Part shown: piece by piece, positions 1-11,077 of the stretch
Position numbering within the stretch: the first letter of the stretch is position 1
Layout: each line of letters begins with the position of its first letter
Notes under the pieces: generated by a model
Told to the model about the DNA's origin: nothing
The model's database searches: none
What the model saw: the letters and a program-made list of their open reading frames with translations, nothing else
NCBI RefSeq assembly: GCF_050624435.1
Contig: NC_134539.1
Coordinates: forward strand, 43,370,001 to 43,434,000
DNA from: Tenrec ecaudatus
Lineage: Eukaryota > Chordata > Mammalia > Afrosoricida > Tenrecidae
Length of the DNA stretch: 64,000 bases
Direction: 5' to 3'
Made by a program: the position numbers and the translations under genes

Positions 1-530
1 CTTCTCTGCTTTGCCTGCCTCCTAGGGCGTGAATGAGGACCAAATGAGAGTGTGTGCACTACTGTTTAGAAAACTATGAAGAACGACAGCAGTTTAAGAT
101 GTAATTATGATTATGGCAGGGAGGGGCAGGGAGGCTCCCGATCTAATGAGGTGCACTTGTCCTTCACATCCGTTCTCTCCTCCCTCCCCCTGCTCCCTGG
201 CTCCTCACACAGTGGTTTCTCTTTCCCTCTGCTCACTCTTTATCCTCTGCCTTCTTTTCTCCCTCCTGCTGGAGTTTATGACCTAGGCTAATGAGGCAAA
301 TATGGCTCCTCACATCAAGGGTGGGGAATTAAGGGCTGCTTATGGCCCAATTTAATTTTCATGATCTCTTGAACAAGTGAAGGAATGCTTGGGAAGCAGG
401 CTGCTCTTGGCCTGATGCCGGCCCAGCCCGAGCCGGGCCAGCCGTTACCCACACAGCTCATCGCACTCCTGGTAGACATTTCAATGAAAAGACATTACCC
501 TTTTTTCCCTGCCTCCTCTGCAGAGGCCGT
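1..530. other. No recognised gene or repeat
   Basis: Single-copy-looking sequence with a CT-rich stretch around 170-270. Short open frames lack coding character. I see no repeat family or exon here. Confidence 0.5.
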
Positions 531-534
531 CGCT

Positions 535-658
535 AGTCCTGGGTTTTGGTCCCAGCTCTGCCACTTAGCAAGCAACCTTGAGTGAGTCAGTTAACCTCTC
601 AAAGCTGTCATTTCCTCCCATCTGAAAGGGAGATATTAAAGATGCTATACTACCTTTT
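535..658 (+). repeat. MIR SINE fragment
   Basis: The MIR core is recognisable: 'ctctgccacttagcaag', then a 'gagtgagtcagttaacctct' block, then 'tcccatctgaaagggagat'. This order is that of the ancient mammalian tRNA-derived SINE MIR in sense orientation. Both ends are missing and divergence is high, as expected for a repeat older than placental mammals. Confidence 0.85.
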
Positions 659-780
659 GTTTAGGGAGCATTAAATCCAGTACATGAAGGCGATTTCAAA
701 ATGTCAAGTTGTCTAATGATATTTTTGTTGTTATTATCTGGATGCCTAGCATTCCCATTTTTAGAGTGAACTCTTCTAAG

Positions 781-836
781 TCTCTCCCTCTCTCTCTCTC
801 TCTCTGTATATATATATACATATATACATACATACA

Positions 837-866
<30 letters not shown>
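781..866. repeat. Compound microsatellite (TC)n-(TA)n-(TACA)n
   Basis: A pure CT run passes into TA repeats and then about ten TACA units. The antisense frame across it encodes an artificial run of repeated Cys-Met-Tyr-Val residues, which explains the long open frames on both strands. Confidence 0.97.
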
Positions 867-867
<1 letters not shown>

Positions 868-1015
868 TCCTCGAAAAGATATTACCAGAACTACTTGGAA
901 GACATTTGAAAGCATGGGTTTGATAAGCCATTTCTTATTAAGAGTCATAACCTCATCCTGATGCATCTGCATGACTGCTCCTGTGAAATCTGCATATTCA
1001 TGGCCCCCTCAATTT

Positions 1016-1215
1016 ACTTCCTAGTGTACATGTATAAAACTGTAAACCCCCCTTGGGGAGCTTGTGTTGGGGACTCAAGTCCCAGCTTGCTCCTTGGTTG
1101 ATCAAACAAAGACACTTTCCTCTTTCACTGCCATCCAATCTCTGTCTTTGTCTTGCAACCACAGTGAGGGAGACCTGGCCTGTTCACACAACCTTGTTGC
1201 TTTCTTTGTGTATTA
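1016..1215 (+). repeat. Possible ERV LTR 3' portion
   Basis: A TATA-like 'gtataaaactgtaaacc' is followed by a G-rich and T-rich stretch, then 'tctttcactgccatccaat' and 'agtgagggagacctggcctg'. This order resembles the TATA/R/U5 part of class I retroviral LTRs. No clear TG...CA boundary or target duplication is seen, so the call is tentative. Confidence 0.35.
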
Positions 1216-2755
1216 TGTTCTGACTTAAGTCTATATTTTTATGGGCTATTTTGAGGTAGAATATTTGACTCTCTAGCTCTTTTGTGAGTGTCATTAGTTA
1301 TGGGGCATGTACTCTTGCCAGACCCTGAAGAATTAAATAAGCATCTCGTACTATAAATCCAGTACCCTCCCACCTCAAGGATGATGACAGGGGAGTATGG
1401 GGCCTTGGAATAGGATGGTGTTTAAAAGTGTTTGCAATTGAGAGTAATCCGATGCCAGTGCCGGGGAAAAGACTCATTTCTCGGACCTGCAGAAAGCTGG
1501 GAGTTAAAAAAAAGTGGGTAAAGACTTTCCTTCTGTCCAGTTGAAAGAATTTGAGTAGAAGTGAGAATAGAGTCCATTCCCAGGAGCCTCAGGTGGGGGC
1601 CAATATCCTTCTCTTGAACTACAGGCCCACAAGATAAGAGAAACGTTGTCCTTCACCCGATTTCAGCATTCCAAAGTTAGAGATAGCCCAATATTTGGTA
1701 GGTTGAGTGGGTCTCATCAGCTAGAGAAAAATAATCACGACACAACCTTCATGAAAGAGATGACTGGGAATGAGAAAGAGGGAATTGGAGCATGCCTTCC
1801 TGCTGCTTAAAAACTTAATTGATAAGCTAAAATTGTTACTATTTTAGCGAAAGAAGAAGATGAATGTTGAGGTTCAAATTAGTCACCTGGAGAAGTAAAT
1901 AACAAGAAACCTCTTAAAATATTTTCTTGGTCTGACTCCCCTCTTTCCCCCACCACAAATCAGAATCCTGGACACAGACTCAGTAGATGATTCCGAGATG
2001 CAAGAGTGATAGAGAAGAGAGAATGGGGGGAAAATTCAATGTAAGGATACATGATCCCAGGGGAAGCAGTCAATTCCACTGGGCCCTTCTGAGAAGCATC
2101 TAGAATGATGCCCCAAATCGAAGGCAGGACAGGGGGCTGGAGCATTTATCTGCAGTTTCCCGCTCTCCATTGATTGAGGGGCACTCCTGGGAGTATACAG
2201 TTCCCCGCATTTCAATATGTGGGCAGGGTTGATGTGCACTGTAAGCAACACAAGATCAGTCTGTGCACCCGTGGAAGTGGCCACTACGGCTGCAGCTGAC
2301 GTCAGAGACTGGTTAAGTGCATGTGAAGCAAGGCACGAGTCACACTGGCCTCAGAGATGTCAGCAGAAAGGTAAGGAGAGAAATTTTGGAGAAGAAAAAA
2401 ACCACAGTAAGTGATTGAAGGATATATTCAAGAGATCAATATACAAATAGATGACAACTAAAAATATGAAGAATCAGCAATAAGAAAAAATAACAACAAC
2501 TACAACAAAGGAGACAAAAAAATTCAAGAGAACATGCTGATACAATTTATATACTGTTAGTTCCCCATCTGCGTGACAACCTAAGCTTACTCAATATCTG
2601 CATGGGTGTTTCCAAGTTACCCCAATTAACATGGTGAATCTAGAGCTTTGGGTTTCCTCTGTCCCCTCCTGATCCTATTTTCTCCTCTCTCAATCTCCCC
2701 TCTCTCCACAAACATCATCCCTCCTCGCAAGACCCCCGAAAGACTGAAATCACTG
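1216..2755. other. No recognised feature
   Basis: Mostly AT-rich single-copy-looking sequence. A perfect TGACGTCA octamer (CRE-like) lies at 2297-2304 in a locally GC-richer patch (2090-2370). One octamer is not evidence of a promoter. No exon is supported. Confidence 0.45.
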
Positions 2756-3229
2756 CTGTGCAGGCAATTCTGACCCTTCTAGACTCTTCTGTGGATATCA
2801 AATTCCACATTGAAACTGCTCTTTGGCTGTGCCTCCAATCTCAGTTTTCATCGCTCATCACGGCCATGGCCAAACCCATGATCACAGTTTACCTGGAATG
2901 CTCCAAGTGTTTCCAAAATGGTTTCACTGGCCCTCTTGTTACCACACAGTGTCCTTTTCATGGCATTTAGGGAAGATTTTAAAACTTTGAGTTGGGTTCA
3001 AAAGGTCCGTAGAAACATTTCATTATTGATGATTCCATTTTTGGTTGAACTTTTAAAAGTTGCCCCCTCCCTCCCCTCTCTTATCTCAATTAAATGTTGC
3101 TACTTGCTGGTACCAAATTTTCCACTGATTTCCCATACCATTTAAAATAATATACAGATTTCTTACGACTTGATGGTGGTGAGTTTGGTACGGTTTTAGA
3201 CTCTGGCTCTCAAAGCCCTGTTTCATCAT

Positions 3230-3866
3230 CTACCCCTTGTTTGGTTATTGAAATACAACTCTTGTTTCCTTCCTGTTCCACCAGGCCACTCCATTCACAA
3301 GAACACGGTTTCTCAATTACTCCAGCCTGCTCTTATACTCACTACTGCCTTCACCTAGAACTCTCTTGTACTCAATTTTTGGGGGGAGGGGTAATCTGGT
3401 ATAATGTATTCTAAAGTGATCTAATTTATTTTCTAAGCAGAAATCAATTTCAGCATATAATGAGTTATTATTAGTCATAGTGTCAAGGAAAATACAGTAA
3501 ACCCAAAATATCCAGCATAAGTGGTCATTCTGAGATATTTGCATGCCTGGCTCACTTCTTTAAGATCTCACTTTAGATATGATCCTCCTAGAAAGGTCTT
3601 TGCTTCCCCTGCTATTCAAAATACACAGCTGCCCTCATTTTCCATCACTGTGTCTTCTGGCTGGGCTTTATTTTGCTTACCTGCACTCAAAATATCTCGA
3701 AATTATGTGCATATTTAATTTATTTATTGAATCCCGGTGCCCCTTTCTGTGATACACACTTCATAATGGCAGGGACCTGTTATGTTTTATTTATCACCAA
3801 ATCTTTGCTAACTAGAACGCACAGTAGATACTCAAGGAATTTTTGTTGAGTGCATGAATTAATATG
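3230..3866 (+). repeat. LINE L2 3' end
   Basis: Sense L2 3' region: 'caggccactccattcacaag', a block like 'aagatctcacttta', then 'tttatttattgaatc', 'ataatggcagggacctgtta' and a terminal 'tactcaaggaatttttgttg' close to the L2 ending. About 150 bp (roughly 3378-3530) does not fit L2 and may be a later insertion of unknown origin. Confidence 0.85.
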
Positions 3867-3957
3867 GATAAAACTCTTGCAGAATCAAGCAATGGCAATT
3901 TTTTGGATACCATATGAACGCAATCTATGTGATTTGTAAGGCTTGTACCGCCCCCAC

Positions 3958-4462
3958 TGTGGTAGTTACATTATCTGTTGTCAATTTGAGACTTAAGAGT
4001 GAATGGGGTGGGGTTTAGCCTAGCAATCAGGTCGCAGTTTGATGACCTCACTTGGAGGCACTAAGGAGATAAATAGCTTGCTGGAGGTGGGACACACAGA
4101 CACTCCCTGTGAGACATTCCATCTGAGAAGACACATGGAACTGTGCTAGTGCCCTGAGCTGGAGGAGCCACGTAGAGACCCTGCCAGTGCTGAGGTGCTT
4201 ACGCCGCCACTGGATCTACAAGACTTTCCACCCACTGGCCTGTGATCTTCCTGCATTCAGCATCATTGAATGTGTTTCGTGAGCCTGAAGAGGACTTTAT
4301 CGATTGGTATCAGACTTATAGTCAAATATTGGATTTATGGACTTGATCTAGACTGAGCTGGGACATTTTCTCAATATTCAATTGCTTTTATATATAAAGC
4401 TCTTTTTTACACACATATGAGTGTCTATGAATTTGTTCCTCTAGTCTACCCAGACTAACACA
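3958..4462 (+). mobile_element. Solo ERVL-type LTR, family A
   Basis: A 505-bp unit starts TGTGGTAG and ends CTAACACA, flanked on both sides by the exact 5-bp duplication CCCAC (3953-3957 and 4463-4467). TG...CA ends with a 5-bp duplication are the signature of ERVL integration, and the absence of internal sequence marks it as a solo LTR. The 3' end resembles the MLT2-type ERVL ending. Related copies lie at 47655-48179 (minus) and 60587-61119 (plus). Confidence 0.88.
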
Positions 4463-4555
4463 CCCACCTTGTTTGGATAAACTCAGAGCCTGAGACTTGG
4501 TGTAAGGCCAGTTAGAATGGAAAAGGGGCATCCAGGCTCAGCTCATTCTCTAAAG

Positions 4556-4752
4556 CAGTGCTTCTCAGCCTTGCTTACGCTGTGACCATTCACTACAGTT
4601 CCTCATGCTATGGTGACCACCCCCCCCAACCATAACATTATTTTCATTGCTACTTCATTACTGTCATTTTGCTACTGTTATGAATCAGGTGACCATTTGA
4701 AAGGGTCATTCAACCCCTAAAGTGGTTATGACCCACAGGTTGAGAACCGCTG
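4556..4752 (+). mobile_element. SPIN-type hAT MITE
   Basis: A 197-bp element opens with CAGTGCTTCTCAGCCTTGC and closes with CAGGTTGAGAACCGCTG, imperfect terminal inverted repeats of the hAT family SPIN (Space Invaders). The interior follows the SPIN non-autonomous type: 'cataacattattttcattgc', 'gctactgttatgaatca', 'gtggttatgacccacag'. Flanks CTCTAAAG and ATCTGAAG are a decayed 8-bp duplication close to the SPIN target preference NTCTAGAN. It encodes nothing and would have needed transposase in trans. Confidence 0.9.
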
Positions 4753-5395
4753 ATCTGAAGGCTTCATCTAGTCAGATTATGAGGTATTATTGTATTTCTT
4801 CATGGCCCTTTTCAGTCTTAATTAAGAGACCAGTGTGGGTCATGAACCCAAAGACAGAGTCCAGTTGCCTTCAGGAGAGAAGTGTAATTGGTCAGGGTCA
4901 TGCATGGTATCAAACCCAGTCATGCTGACTGAAGGTCAGAGCTGGCTTGCAGACCTAGTGTTGGGAGACCTAGACAGTGAGGCAAGCCTCTGGTAAGGTA
5001 GGGCATACCAGGTCGTGGCATCCCAGGGATGACTGATTTCCAAGCTAGGACATGTTCTTTTTACCTTCTGATACTTCTCTTTTCTTCTTGGTGCGCCTAC
5101 TATGATTTATGAAAAAAATATTTCTGTGATTGGTAAAGCTAGAGCTGGGGGAAGGCCATGTCACTATTGTTGAATAAAGTAGTCCAGCTAAAAAATAGCT
5201 TCAGCCTATACACTGGGAAATGGAAAGAATTTGTAGTAGCCTGAAAATCACAAGGCTTCTGTCCTATGTAAGTTCTGAGACTACTGTCTAGGTCATTTCA
5301 AGGTATACTTTTCCTTATCAATGACACGAGGCAATGGATAGGATAATCTCGAATAATTCTCTTATGGAAGAAAGTCAATAACTCATCATTCAGTG
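4753..5395. other. No recognised feature
   Basis: AT-rich sequence, no repeat or exon recognised. Confidence 0.4.
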
Positions 5396-5399
5396 ATTC

Positions 5400-5560
5400 T
5401 TTAATTTGCTAAGAATGCGTTGAAATCTTTCCTGTGCTGCTTCTGTACTAGGTGCTGGATAAATAGAAGTCAAAGAATGTTCATCTCTGCCCTTAAAATG
5501 TTTTTGTTCTAGTGAGAGGGATCGGCAGGTGAACAAGCACCTGGACGCTACGCTAACGGT
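5400..5560 (+). repeat. Possible old L1 3' UTR fragment
   Basis: 'tgtactaggtgctggataa', 'aatgttcatctctgccctta' and 'ttctagtgagaggga' follow the order of a common old mammalian repeat segment (aggcgctgggga...ccctgccctcatggag...ttctagtgggg), which I assign with caution to old L1 3' ends. Confidence 0.4.
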
Positions 5561-5631
5561 TCTTATAAGGCTCCATGGGACCATAGTTGAAGGAAAGGGG
5601 TCATTGTCCATGCTAGAGTCACAGAAATATA

Positions 5632-5722
5632 TTTTAAACAGAGGTCTTTAAACAGAGGTCTTTAAGGATGGCTTTCTGGGATGTTTAAACAGAGGTCTTT
5701 AAGGATGGCTTTCTGGGACAGG
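5632..5722. repeat. Local tandem duplication
   Basis: The string TTTAAACAGAGGTCTTTAA and the following GGATGGCTTTCTGGGA occur twice in direct repeat about 46 bp apart, with an additional partial copy of AAACAGAGGTCTTTAA in front. A recent slippage or unequal exchange product. Confidence 0.9.
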
Positions 5723-6047
5723 AAAGAACAATAGTGGGAAAGGCGCGAACACTCGTAATGACAATGATAGTCTCTAGTCAATCAGGAGACACGTTTTCGT
5801 TTGATATGTGGTAAGGTACATGAGATGCAAATAGTGACTGGAGCTGATATTGGAAGAGTTCATTGGGGTCATTTTGGTAAAGATCTTGAAAACTATTTTT
5901 TTTTTGCCTTGAAGCTATGTGCTGCTTATTAATTAGGAATACTTTTGGCTGAAAGTAACAGACCACCCCAAAGATGATGATGAGCAGTAACAATACCATC
6001 GTGGGTGATGAGTGAGAAAGATGAAGCTTTCTATTCATCTTTTTCCT

Positions 6048-6145
6048 TTAAAGAGTTTGTCTCAGAAACCCACAGGGGCAGTGCTACCCTGACCCACAGT
6101 TATGATCAGTTGGAATGGACTTAATGGCAGTGCGTTTGTTTTTGG
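6048..6145 (+). repeat. AfroSINE 3' half
   Basis: 'gtctcagaaacccacagggg' followed by a 'cagttggaatggacttaatgg' block matches the 3' body of the afrotherian tRNA-derived SINE. The tRNA-related 5' half is missing. Confidence 0.8.
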
Positions 6146-7050
6146 ACTTTTGCTTAGAGAAATACGCACACAGATAGCTCATCCCAGGTCTGATGCAATC
6201 GGTCAGCAATGCTATCAAAGACTAGCTCTTTCTGTTCTTTTTTTTTTTGTAGCTCTGTCATGCTAATTTTTCATTCTTAGGTTTTTGGCCTCGTGACCAT
6301 GCAAAGTTAATATAGTGAAGGATATTGTAATAGGCAATTTCTTCAACTCTAAGTGGCTTAACACAACAAAAATGTAACATCGCCTACCTTACTCTACCCC
6401 CCACCCGGGTTAAAATGCAAAACTGATAACTGATAACGCGATTCTTCCTCAAGTGGTCTTTATATTGCTCTTCAACCAATGTACTGATTTGCAGCCATCT
6501 GAAAGGATAGAGAATAAGAACTGCACACAAGTGCATTTTGTTTGCGAGCGGAACACAGTGTTTTGCTCCATACACTACTGATGGGGATTCAGTCGCAGCG
6601 ACTACACAGCAAGCTGGCCGATGAAGAGTCGGCGTGCCTAGAATGAAGTAGGTTTGCTGATGAGTTAGCAGTTTCTGTCATAGGCAGTGCAGCTTTAACA
6701 TCAGCTTCTATAAAATCATAGACACATGGAGGAAGGTAGGAAGAAAGGTATAGGAGTAATGCTGGCAACCTCTCATGTTTGTACTGGTTTTTCTGGAAAT
6801 TTCATGTAAGACGCCTCCTTACATCTTCCTGGTCAAAACGGTGTCATATGTTCACTCCTAGCTGGCTGTAGGGGGACTCAAAACGTAAGCATTTGAATGG
6901 GGAATGAATGTGCCCTTGAGACTTTCTCACCTGGCACTTTTCTGGAACACATCAGTGTCCGTGCAAGGCTCGAATAAAGCCAGAGCAAGAAGAAGGGGGA
7001 AGGCGGGCAGTTTAGGAGTTAACCTATAATATCCACCAAAGAAGCGAAGC
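6146..7050. other. No recognised feature
   Basis: No repeat or exon recognised. Confidence 0.4.
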
Positions 7051-7053
7051 AGC

Positions 7054-7075
7054 TTTTTTTTTTTTTTTTTTTTTT
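7054..7075. repeat. Poly(T) tract with adjacent old L1 fragment
   Basis: A 22-bp T run. The following 7076-7140 ('gaagtgacatgatctgattt') matches a segment of old L1 (L1ME-type) 3' regions, also seen near 57450. Confidence 0.6.
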
Positions 7076-7140
7076 CAGAGAAGTGACATGATCTGATTTG
7101 TAGTTTAGAATGGTCTTGCCGGAAAATAGATTGTGGGATC

Positions 7141-8070
7141 TTTCCTATTCTGAGGTATGGACACCAATTTATCTCGGGGAGTATTAAATTCTAATAAGGT
7201 CAGAGAAAATCTTACAGAGTACTCAACAAAGTGGATGTCTCAAAACTTCTACCTACTGAGGAAAGATCCAAATCTCTGATTCCAGAAATAAAATTTCTCT
7301 TTGAATAATTAAAGCCTGTGTCATTGTGATTGATGGGCCAGGAAAATGTTTAAAAATTTTTACATGAAAAGAAATGCTTCCTTTCCTTTCAAACCTTGGA
7401 TATTTTTCTTTCTCGCACAGACTGGGGTCTTCAGCTTTGAATGCCCTTCAGTATCCACAATTGAATGGAACCATATTTAGATTATAATATGGCTTCCTTT
7501 GGTCTCACAAGAATGCTTTCTAACAACCGCATGTCTGCGCTTGGGTACGAATGACATTACCTGTGGTGTGGAAAGGCACTCCCACCCCCCGCCCCTTGGC
7601 GGGTAGATATTAATGAGTTGGAAAGTAAGTAACCAAGTCTAAGGAGATTTGAGGAGTAAATACACATGAACCTAAAAAAATATGAAATATGTTCAGGATA
7701 AACAGGATAATGGCTTCAACACACTGTTTAAATCCAGAGAGCTCCTGTGATGGTCCAAGGATGGTATATGGTGGTTGGGTGAGGGTCACCTTCTAATCAT
7801 GTCCTCCTTGACATTCCTTAACCTCTTGTAGTTAGGTTCTGAATAAACACCAATTCTGGCCAATCTGGAATGTGAACAGAAGTGATAGAAGTCCCTTTGT
7901 GTTTTGCCCCTACTTTGCTGACCTGAAGATTATTTGTTACACATGGAAACACACACACAACAAGAGGACTACTAGCCAACTTTGCATGAATGAAAAGTGA
8001 TCTAACTCAGATAATACCGTTAATAAAATGCTTCTAAAATAGTAGTTGCCTTATCGATATCATCATGACT
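7141..8070. other. No recognised feature
   Basis: AT-rich, no recognised repeat or coding stretch. Confidence 0.4.
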
Positions 8071-8074
8071 GTAA

Positions 8075-8261
8075 GGGCCCTGGAGACATAGTGGGTTCAT
8101 GGTTGGCTGCTCTCCACAAGGTCAGCAGTTCAACACAACCAGCCACTCCATGGGAGAAAGATGAGGCTCACTACTCCCGCAAAGAGTTACGGTCGCAGGA
8201 ATCCTGTCCTATAAGATTTCTATGAGTCGGAATGAACTCCATTGCAGTGAGAGTTTTTTGA
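8075..8261 (+). repeat. AfroSINE, near full length
   Basis: Starts 'gggccctggagacatagtgg', carries a B-box-like 'aggtcagcagttcaac', then 'gggagaaagatgaggctc', 'gcaaagagttacggtcgc' and 'tatgagtcggaatgaactcc', ending near a T-rich tail. This is the complete order of the afrotherian tRNA-derived SINE. The pol III boxes are degraded and activity is unlikely. Confidence 0.93.
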
Positions 8262-8339
8262 GTTATGATTGTAAAATCAGGTGATATTTTCTGGTACCTT
8301 AGTTTATAGAGGCTTTATTAAGTAGCAAAGTTGCCCTTG

Positions 8340-8600
8340 TACAGCCAGCCTTGGTCCTTGCACAAGGGGCCCAAGACCTCTACCTTCTAATCAGGAAACT
8401 TGCAAGCTCAAGCATCCATATATCAAAACAAAGTGATGCGAATCCCAGCGGGCTCTCAAGCTGCGTCTCCTTCTCCAGGACGTTGCGTTCTCTTCGCTCC
8501 TTCCTCTCCAATGGCAGCCTCTCCTCTGCCTCCACATCCCTCTTTCTCTGTCCTTAGGCAAATGTGATCTTCTGAAGGGCAAGTAAACTCATTGTACAAG
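8340..8600 (-). pseudogene. Possible retropseudogene, gene unknown
   Basis: Read on the minus strand, 8570-8410 is unusually GC-rich for this window and gives a charged frame rich in Arg, Glu and Lys (for example ERKERRERNVLEKE) after an in-frame TAA. About 100-160 bp further on, an AATAAA motif follows (rc of 'tttatt' near 8318). The charged heptad-like pattern suggests a coiled-coil segment of a cellular protein, but I recognise no gene. No poly(A) tail or flanking duplication was found. It could be chance. Confidence 0.3.
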
Positions 8601-8747
8601 CATGTGTACAACATTTCTATTTAGATCAGTGTTTTCTTCGAGTTTTTAATCATGTTTGGTGGAGAGTCCCGTGGGGTGGAGAGAAAGGGGTGGGGAATGG
8701 GACTGAGCCAAGAGGGAAGGAGCCGAAGAGTAGAGAAATGCGTTAGA

Positions 8748-8925
8748 CACCAAACCCACTATGATGGAGTCAATTCCGACTGATAGCAACCCTCAACAGG
8801 GCTTTGGAGACTGTGAATCTAAGGGAGCAGATCGGCTCCTCTATTTCCTGTTGGGCCGCTGCTGGTTTGGAACCACCAACCTTGTAGCCAGCGCTTGATG
8901 CCTAGCCTACCGTGTTCTAAATAGA
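8748..8925 (-). repeat. AfroSINE
   Basis: In plus orientation it reads 'ccaaacccactatgatggag', 'tcaattccgactgatagcaa' and ends in 'tggtttggaaccaccaac', the reverse complement of the SINE body with its tRNA-like head to the right. Divergence is moderate. Confidence 0.88.
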
Positions 8926-9129
8926 ATGTTAATTTGAGTTATATAGCCTGCTATGTTGGTTTTTTGATGATATAATTTTTAATAGTGAGTAGATTAAACA
9001 TTGACTTTTGAGAGATGATGTCATATATCAAGAAAGGAATTCAAAGAGACAATTTTGTAGAAATTCATTGTATGATTTGCTGTGATCCCGTGAACCATAA
9101 GCGACATTTGAGTGCGTTTATGTTCAGTA

Positions 9130-9240
9130 GGAGCCTTGGTGGCATCACGGATCAAGCATGATCTCAAAATAGGTGGTTAAAACTCACCAGCTTCTCTCGC
9201 AGAAAAAGGTGACATTGTGTGCTCCTGAAAAAATTTCAAG
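9130..9240 (+). repeat. AfroSINE 5' half
   Basis: 'ggagccttggtggcatcacg' is the SINE start; the body runs on through 'gtggttaaaactcaccagc' and 'gtgacattgtgtgctcctg'. The 3' half is replaced by an L1 3' end at about 9241, so one truncated the other or they recombined. Confidence 0.75.
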
Positions 9241-9398
9241 TTGGGGAAAAAATGAGGACCGGATGCCAGGGGCTTACGTGGAGAGCAAATGTTTTGAGAA
9301 TGATGAGGGTAATGAATGTATAAATGTGATTTATACAATTGATGTATGTATGGATTGTGATAAGGGTTGTATGAATCCCCAATAAGATGATTTTTTTA
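9241..9398 (+). repeat. Lineage-specific L1-like 3' end
   Basis: Contains 'gatgccaggggcttacgtgg', GAGCAAATGTTTTGAGAATG, a 'gtatgtatggattgtgataa' block and a closing 'ccccaataagatgatttttt' in which the polyadenylation signal AATAAA has become AATAAG. Same terminus as the copies at 20.7-21.8, 35.7-36.3 and 55.3-55.6 kb. Confidence 0.9.
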
Positions 9399-9464
9399 AC
9401 AAAGAAAAACATTCATCCAACTGAAGAAAAAAAATTCAAGCCTTTGAAACATTGAAGAATAGTT

Positions 9465-9520
9465 CTATTCTGTCGTACTGTGTCCCTATGAATGAGAATC
9501 GACTCAAGGGATTTGGGGAT
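9465..9520 (+). repeat. AfroSINE or RTE 3' tail fragment
   Basis: 'ccctatgaatgagaatcgac' matches the 'tatgagtcggaatcgactc' block shared by AfroSINE and RTE 3' tails. Too short to say which. Confidence 0.45.
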
Positions 9521-9867
9521 AAGATAATTTCAATACAAATGAAGTTGTAGAGCAACCAGTGTTTCTGAAAATTATTTCTCCATGTGTCTATGCTTCGTAT
9601 TACCTCTCTGACTCACATTTTTGATGGTAGTCATGTACTGACATGGCCTAAATATTCTTGGTGCTCAAATTTCTGACCCTGTCTAATTCCCTCTCCACAA
9701 GTGTGGGCTAGTTCTTGCGATTGTCTTCTGAACAAAAGAAGATGACAAAAGCAATAGTGTGTTACTTCTGAGATTAGATTATAAAAGACTATCCCTTTCA
9801 TCTGATGAACATGTCTCTCCCTCCTACTCTTGTTTGCTGTACTGAAGCCAAGTGTTACATGGAGGCG

Positions 9868-10025
9868 CTATTGTGGCAAGGAACTGAACATGACCTCTTG
9901 CCAACATCCCACACAAAACTGAATCCCAACTATATGAATCCTGACAACAACCATCTGATCCAGCTTGGAAGCAGATTAGTCCATAGTCAGCCCTTTGGAT
10001 GAAACCATAGTCCCAGATGACAGTC
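9868..10025 (+). repeat. MLT1-type MaLR LTR fragment
   Basis: 'gatccagcttggaagcagat' and 'tttggatgaaaccatagtcc' follow the MLT1 order (AAACTGAATYC...GAGCTTGGAAGCAGATT...TGAGACC). Both LTR ends are lost. Old ERVL-MaLR LTR shared among placental mammals. Confidence 0.7.
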
Positions 10026-10135
10026 ATTTCGTTCAGTGAGCAGCTTCTGTGTGCCAGGTCCTATGTGGTGTAAAGTGTGTTAAATCAGATGTGCCCCAAG
10101 CTTCAGCAGAGCTCACAGCCCACCAGGGATGGGTC

Positions 10136-11070
10136 TGAGTTTCTGGTAGCTGGGTAGAGGGCAAGGACTAACCAGGGGGCACCTTTGATGGTGGGAGAAT
10201 TGCATGAGCCACCATCATCTACAATGGTTGTGAAGAATACGGGCCACTCTTCCCTCCCATACTCAATTAGGAACTTTTTTTTCTTCCCAAAGACAGGTAA
10301 ATATATAGAAACCTCCATTTTTGTTACAGATAAGAAACATTTAAAAAATACAAACGACTTTGTACTGAACATAATGATAAGCAAATCTACTTTCAATGGA
10401 GAACAAAAAGCCCCATAACATTTCTGAAATTTTCTCAGACAGTGTAATATTTTTCAGCTCAATATACTGTATTATTTTAATGCGGGCAGGGACAAAGGGC
10501 TCTGGTGATGCAGATGAAGAAGCAATTAATTGGAACTAACCTTAAATACTATAAATAATGATAGCAGTTGATACACATTTTCTAAAGATGGTGTAGTGTA
10601 AGGCAGGCTATCTCTATACTCTAGAGATAGGGCCTTAGGGGATTGCACACAGCGAGACCGAGACCCTGATAATTAATTTATCAGCACTGGTCTAGGGGAA
10701 TAACCAGCTGGATGGAACTAATATGTACCACCTTGGGAAATGCAAGTGACTCAGAGGATGACACAGAACAGTGGCAACAGAAGAAGGAGATCTTGTTGAA
10801 ACTCTGCTGGGAACCCTGATCTCAGCTCTCTGGCTGAACATTTCTCTGTTTGCTACTGAGGATGGATTGGAACTTCACAAGTCTTTCTGTAGGAATTCCT
10901 AAACATGACTACCTATTGCCATATATATATTTTATAGCTGAGTCCTTCTCAGGTAAAACTTTTAATGCTCTCTGATCTTCTCTTCAGCTTTTTTTTTACC
11001 CAGGCAAAATGAATGTACAGAAAAGTATGCCAATTATATGTGGTGCATTTCTACAAACTGAAAATACTCC
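10136..11070. other. No recognised feature
   Basis: AT-rich, no repeat assigned and no exon seen. Confidence 0.4.
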
Positions 11071-11077
11071 GTTAACT

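Noticed and set aside
661..972. 103-codon minus frame with Cys-Met-Tyr-Val repeats
   Set aside because: Runs through the TC/TACA microsatellite; no coding character.
2297..2304. CRE octamer TGACGTCA as a promoter element
   Set aside because: A single octamer with no TATA, CpG island or exon nearby.
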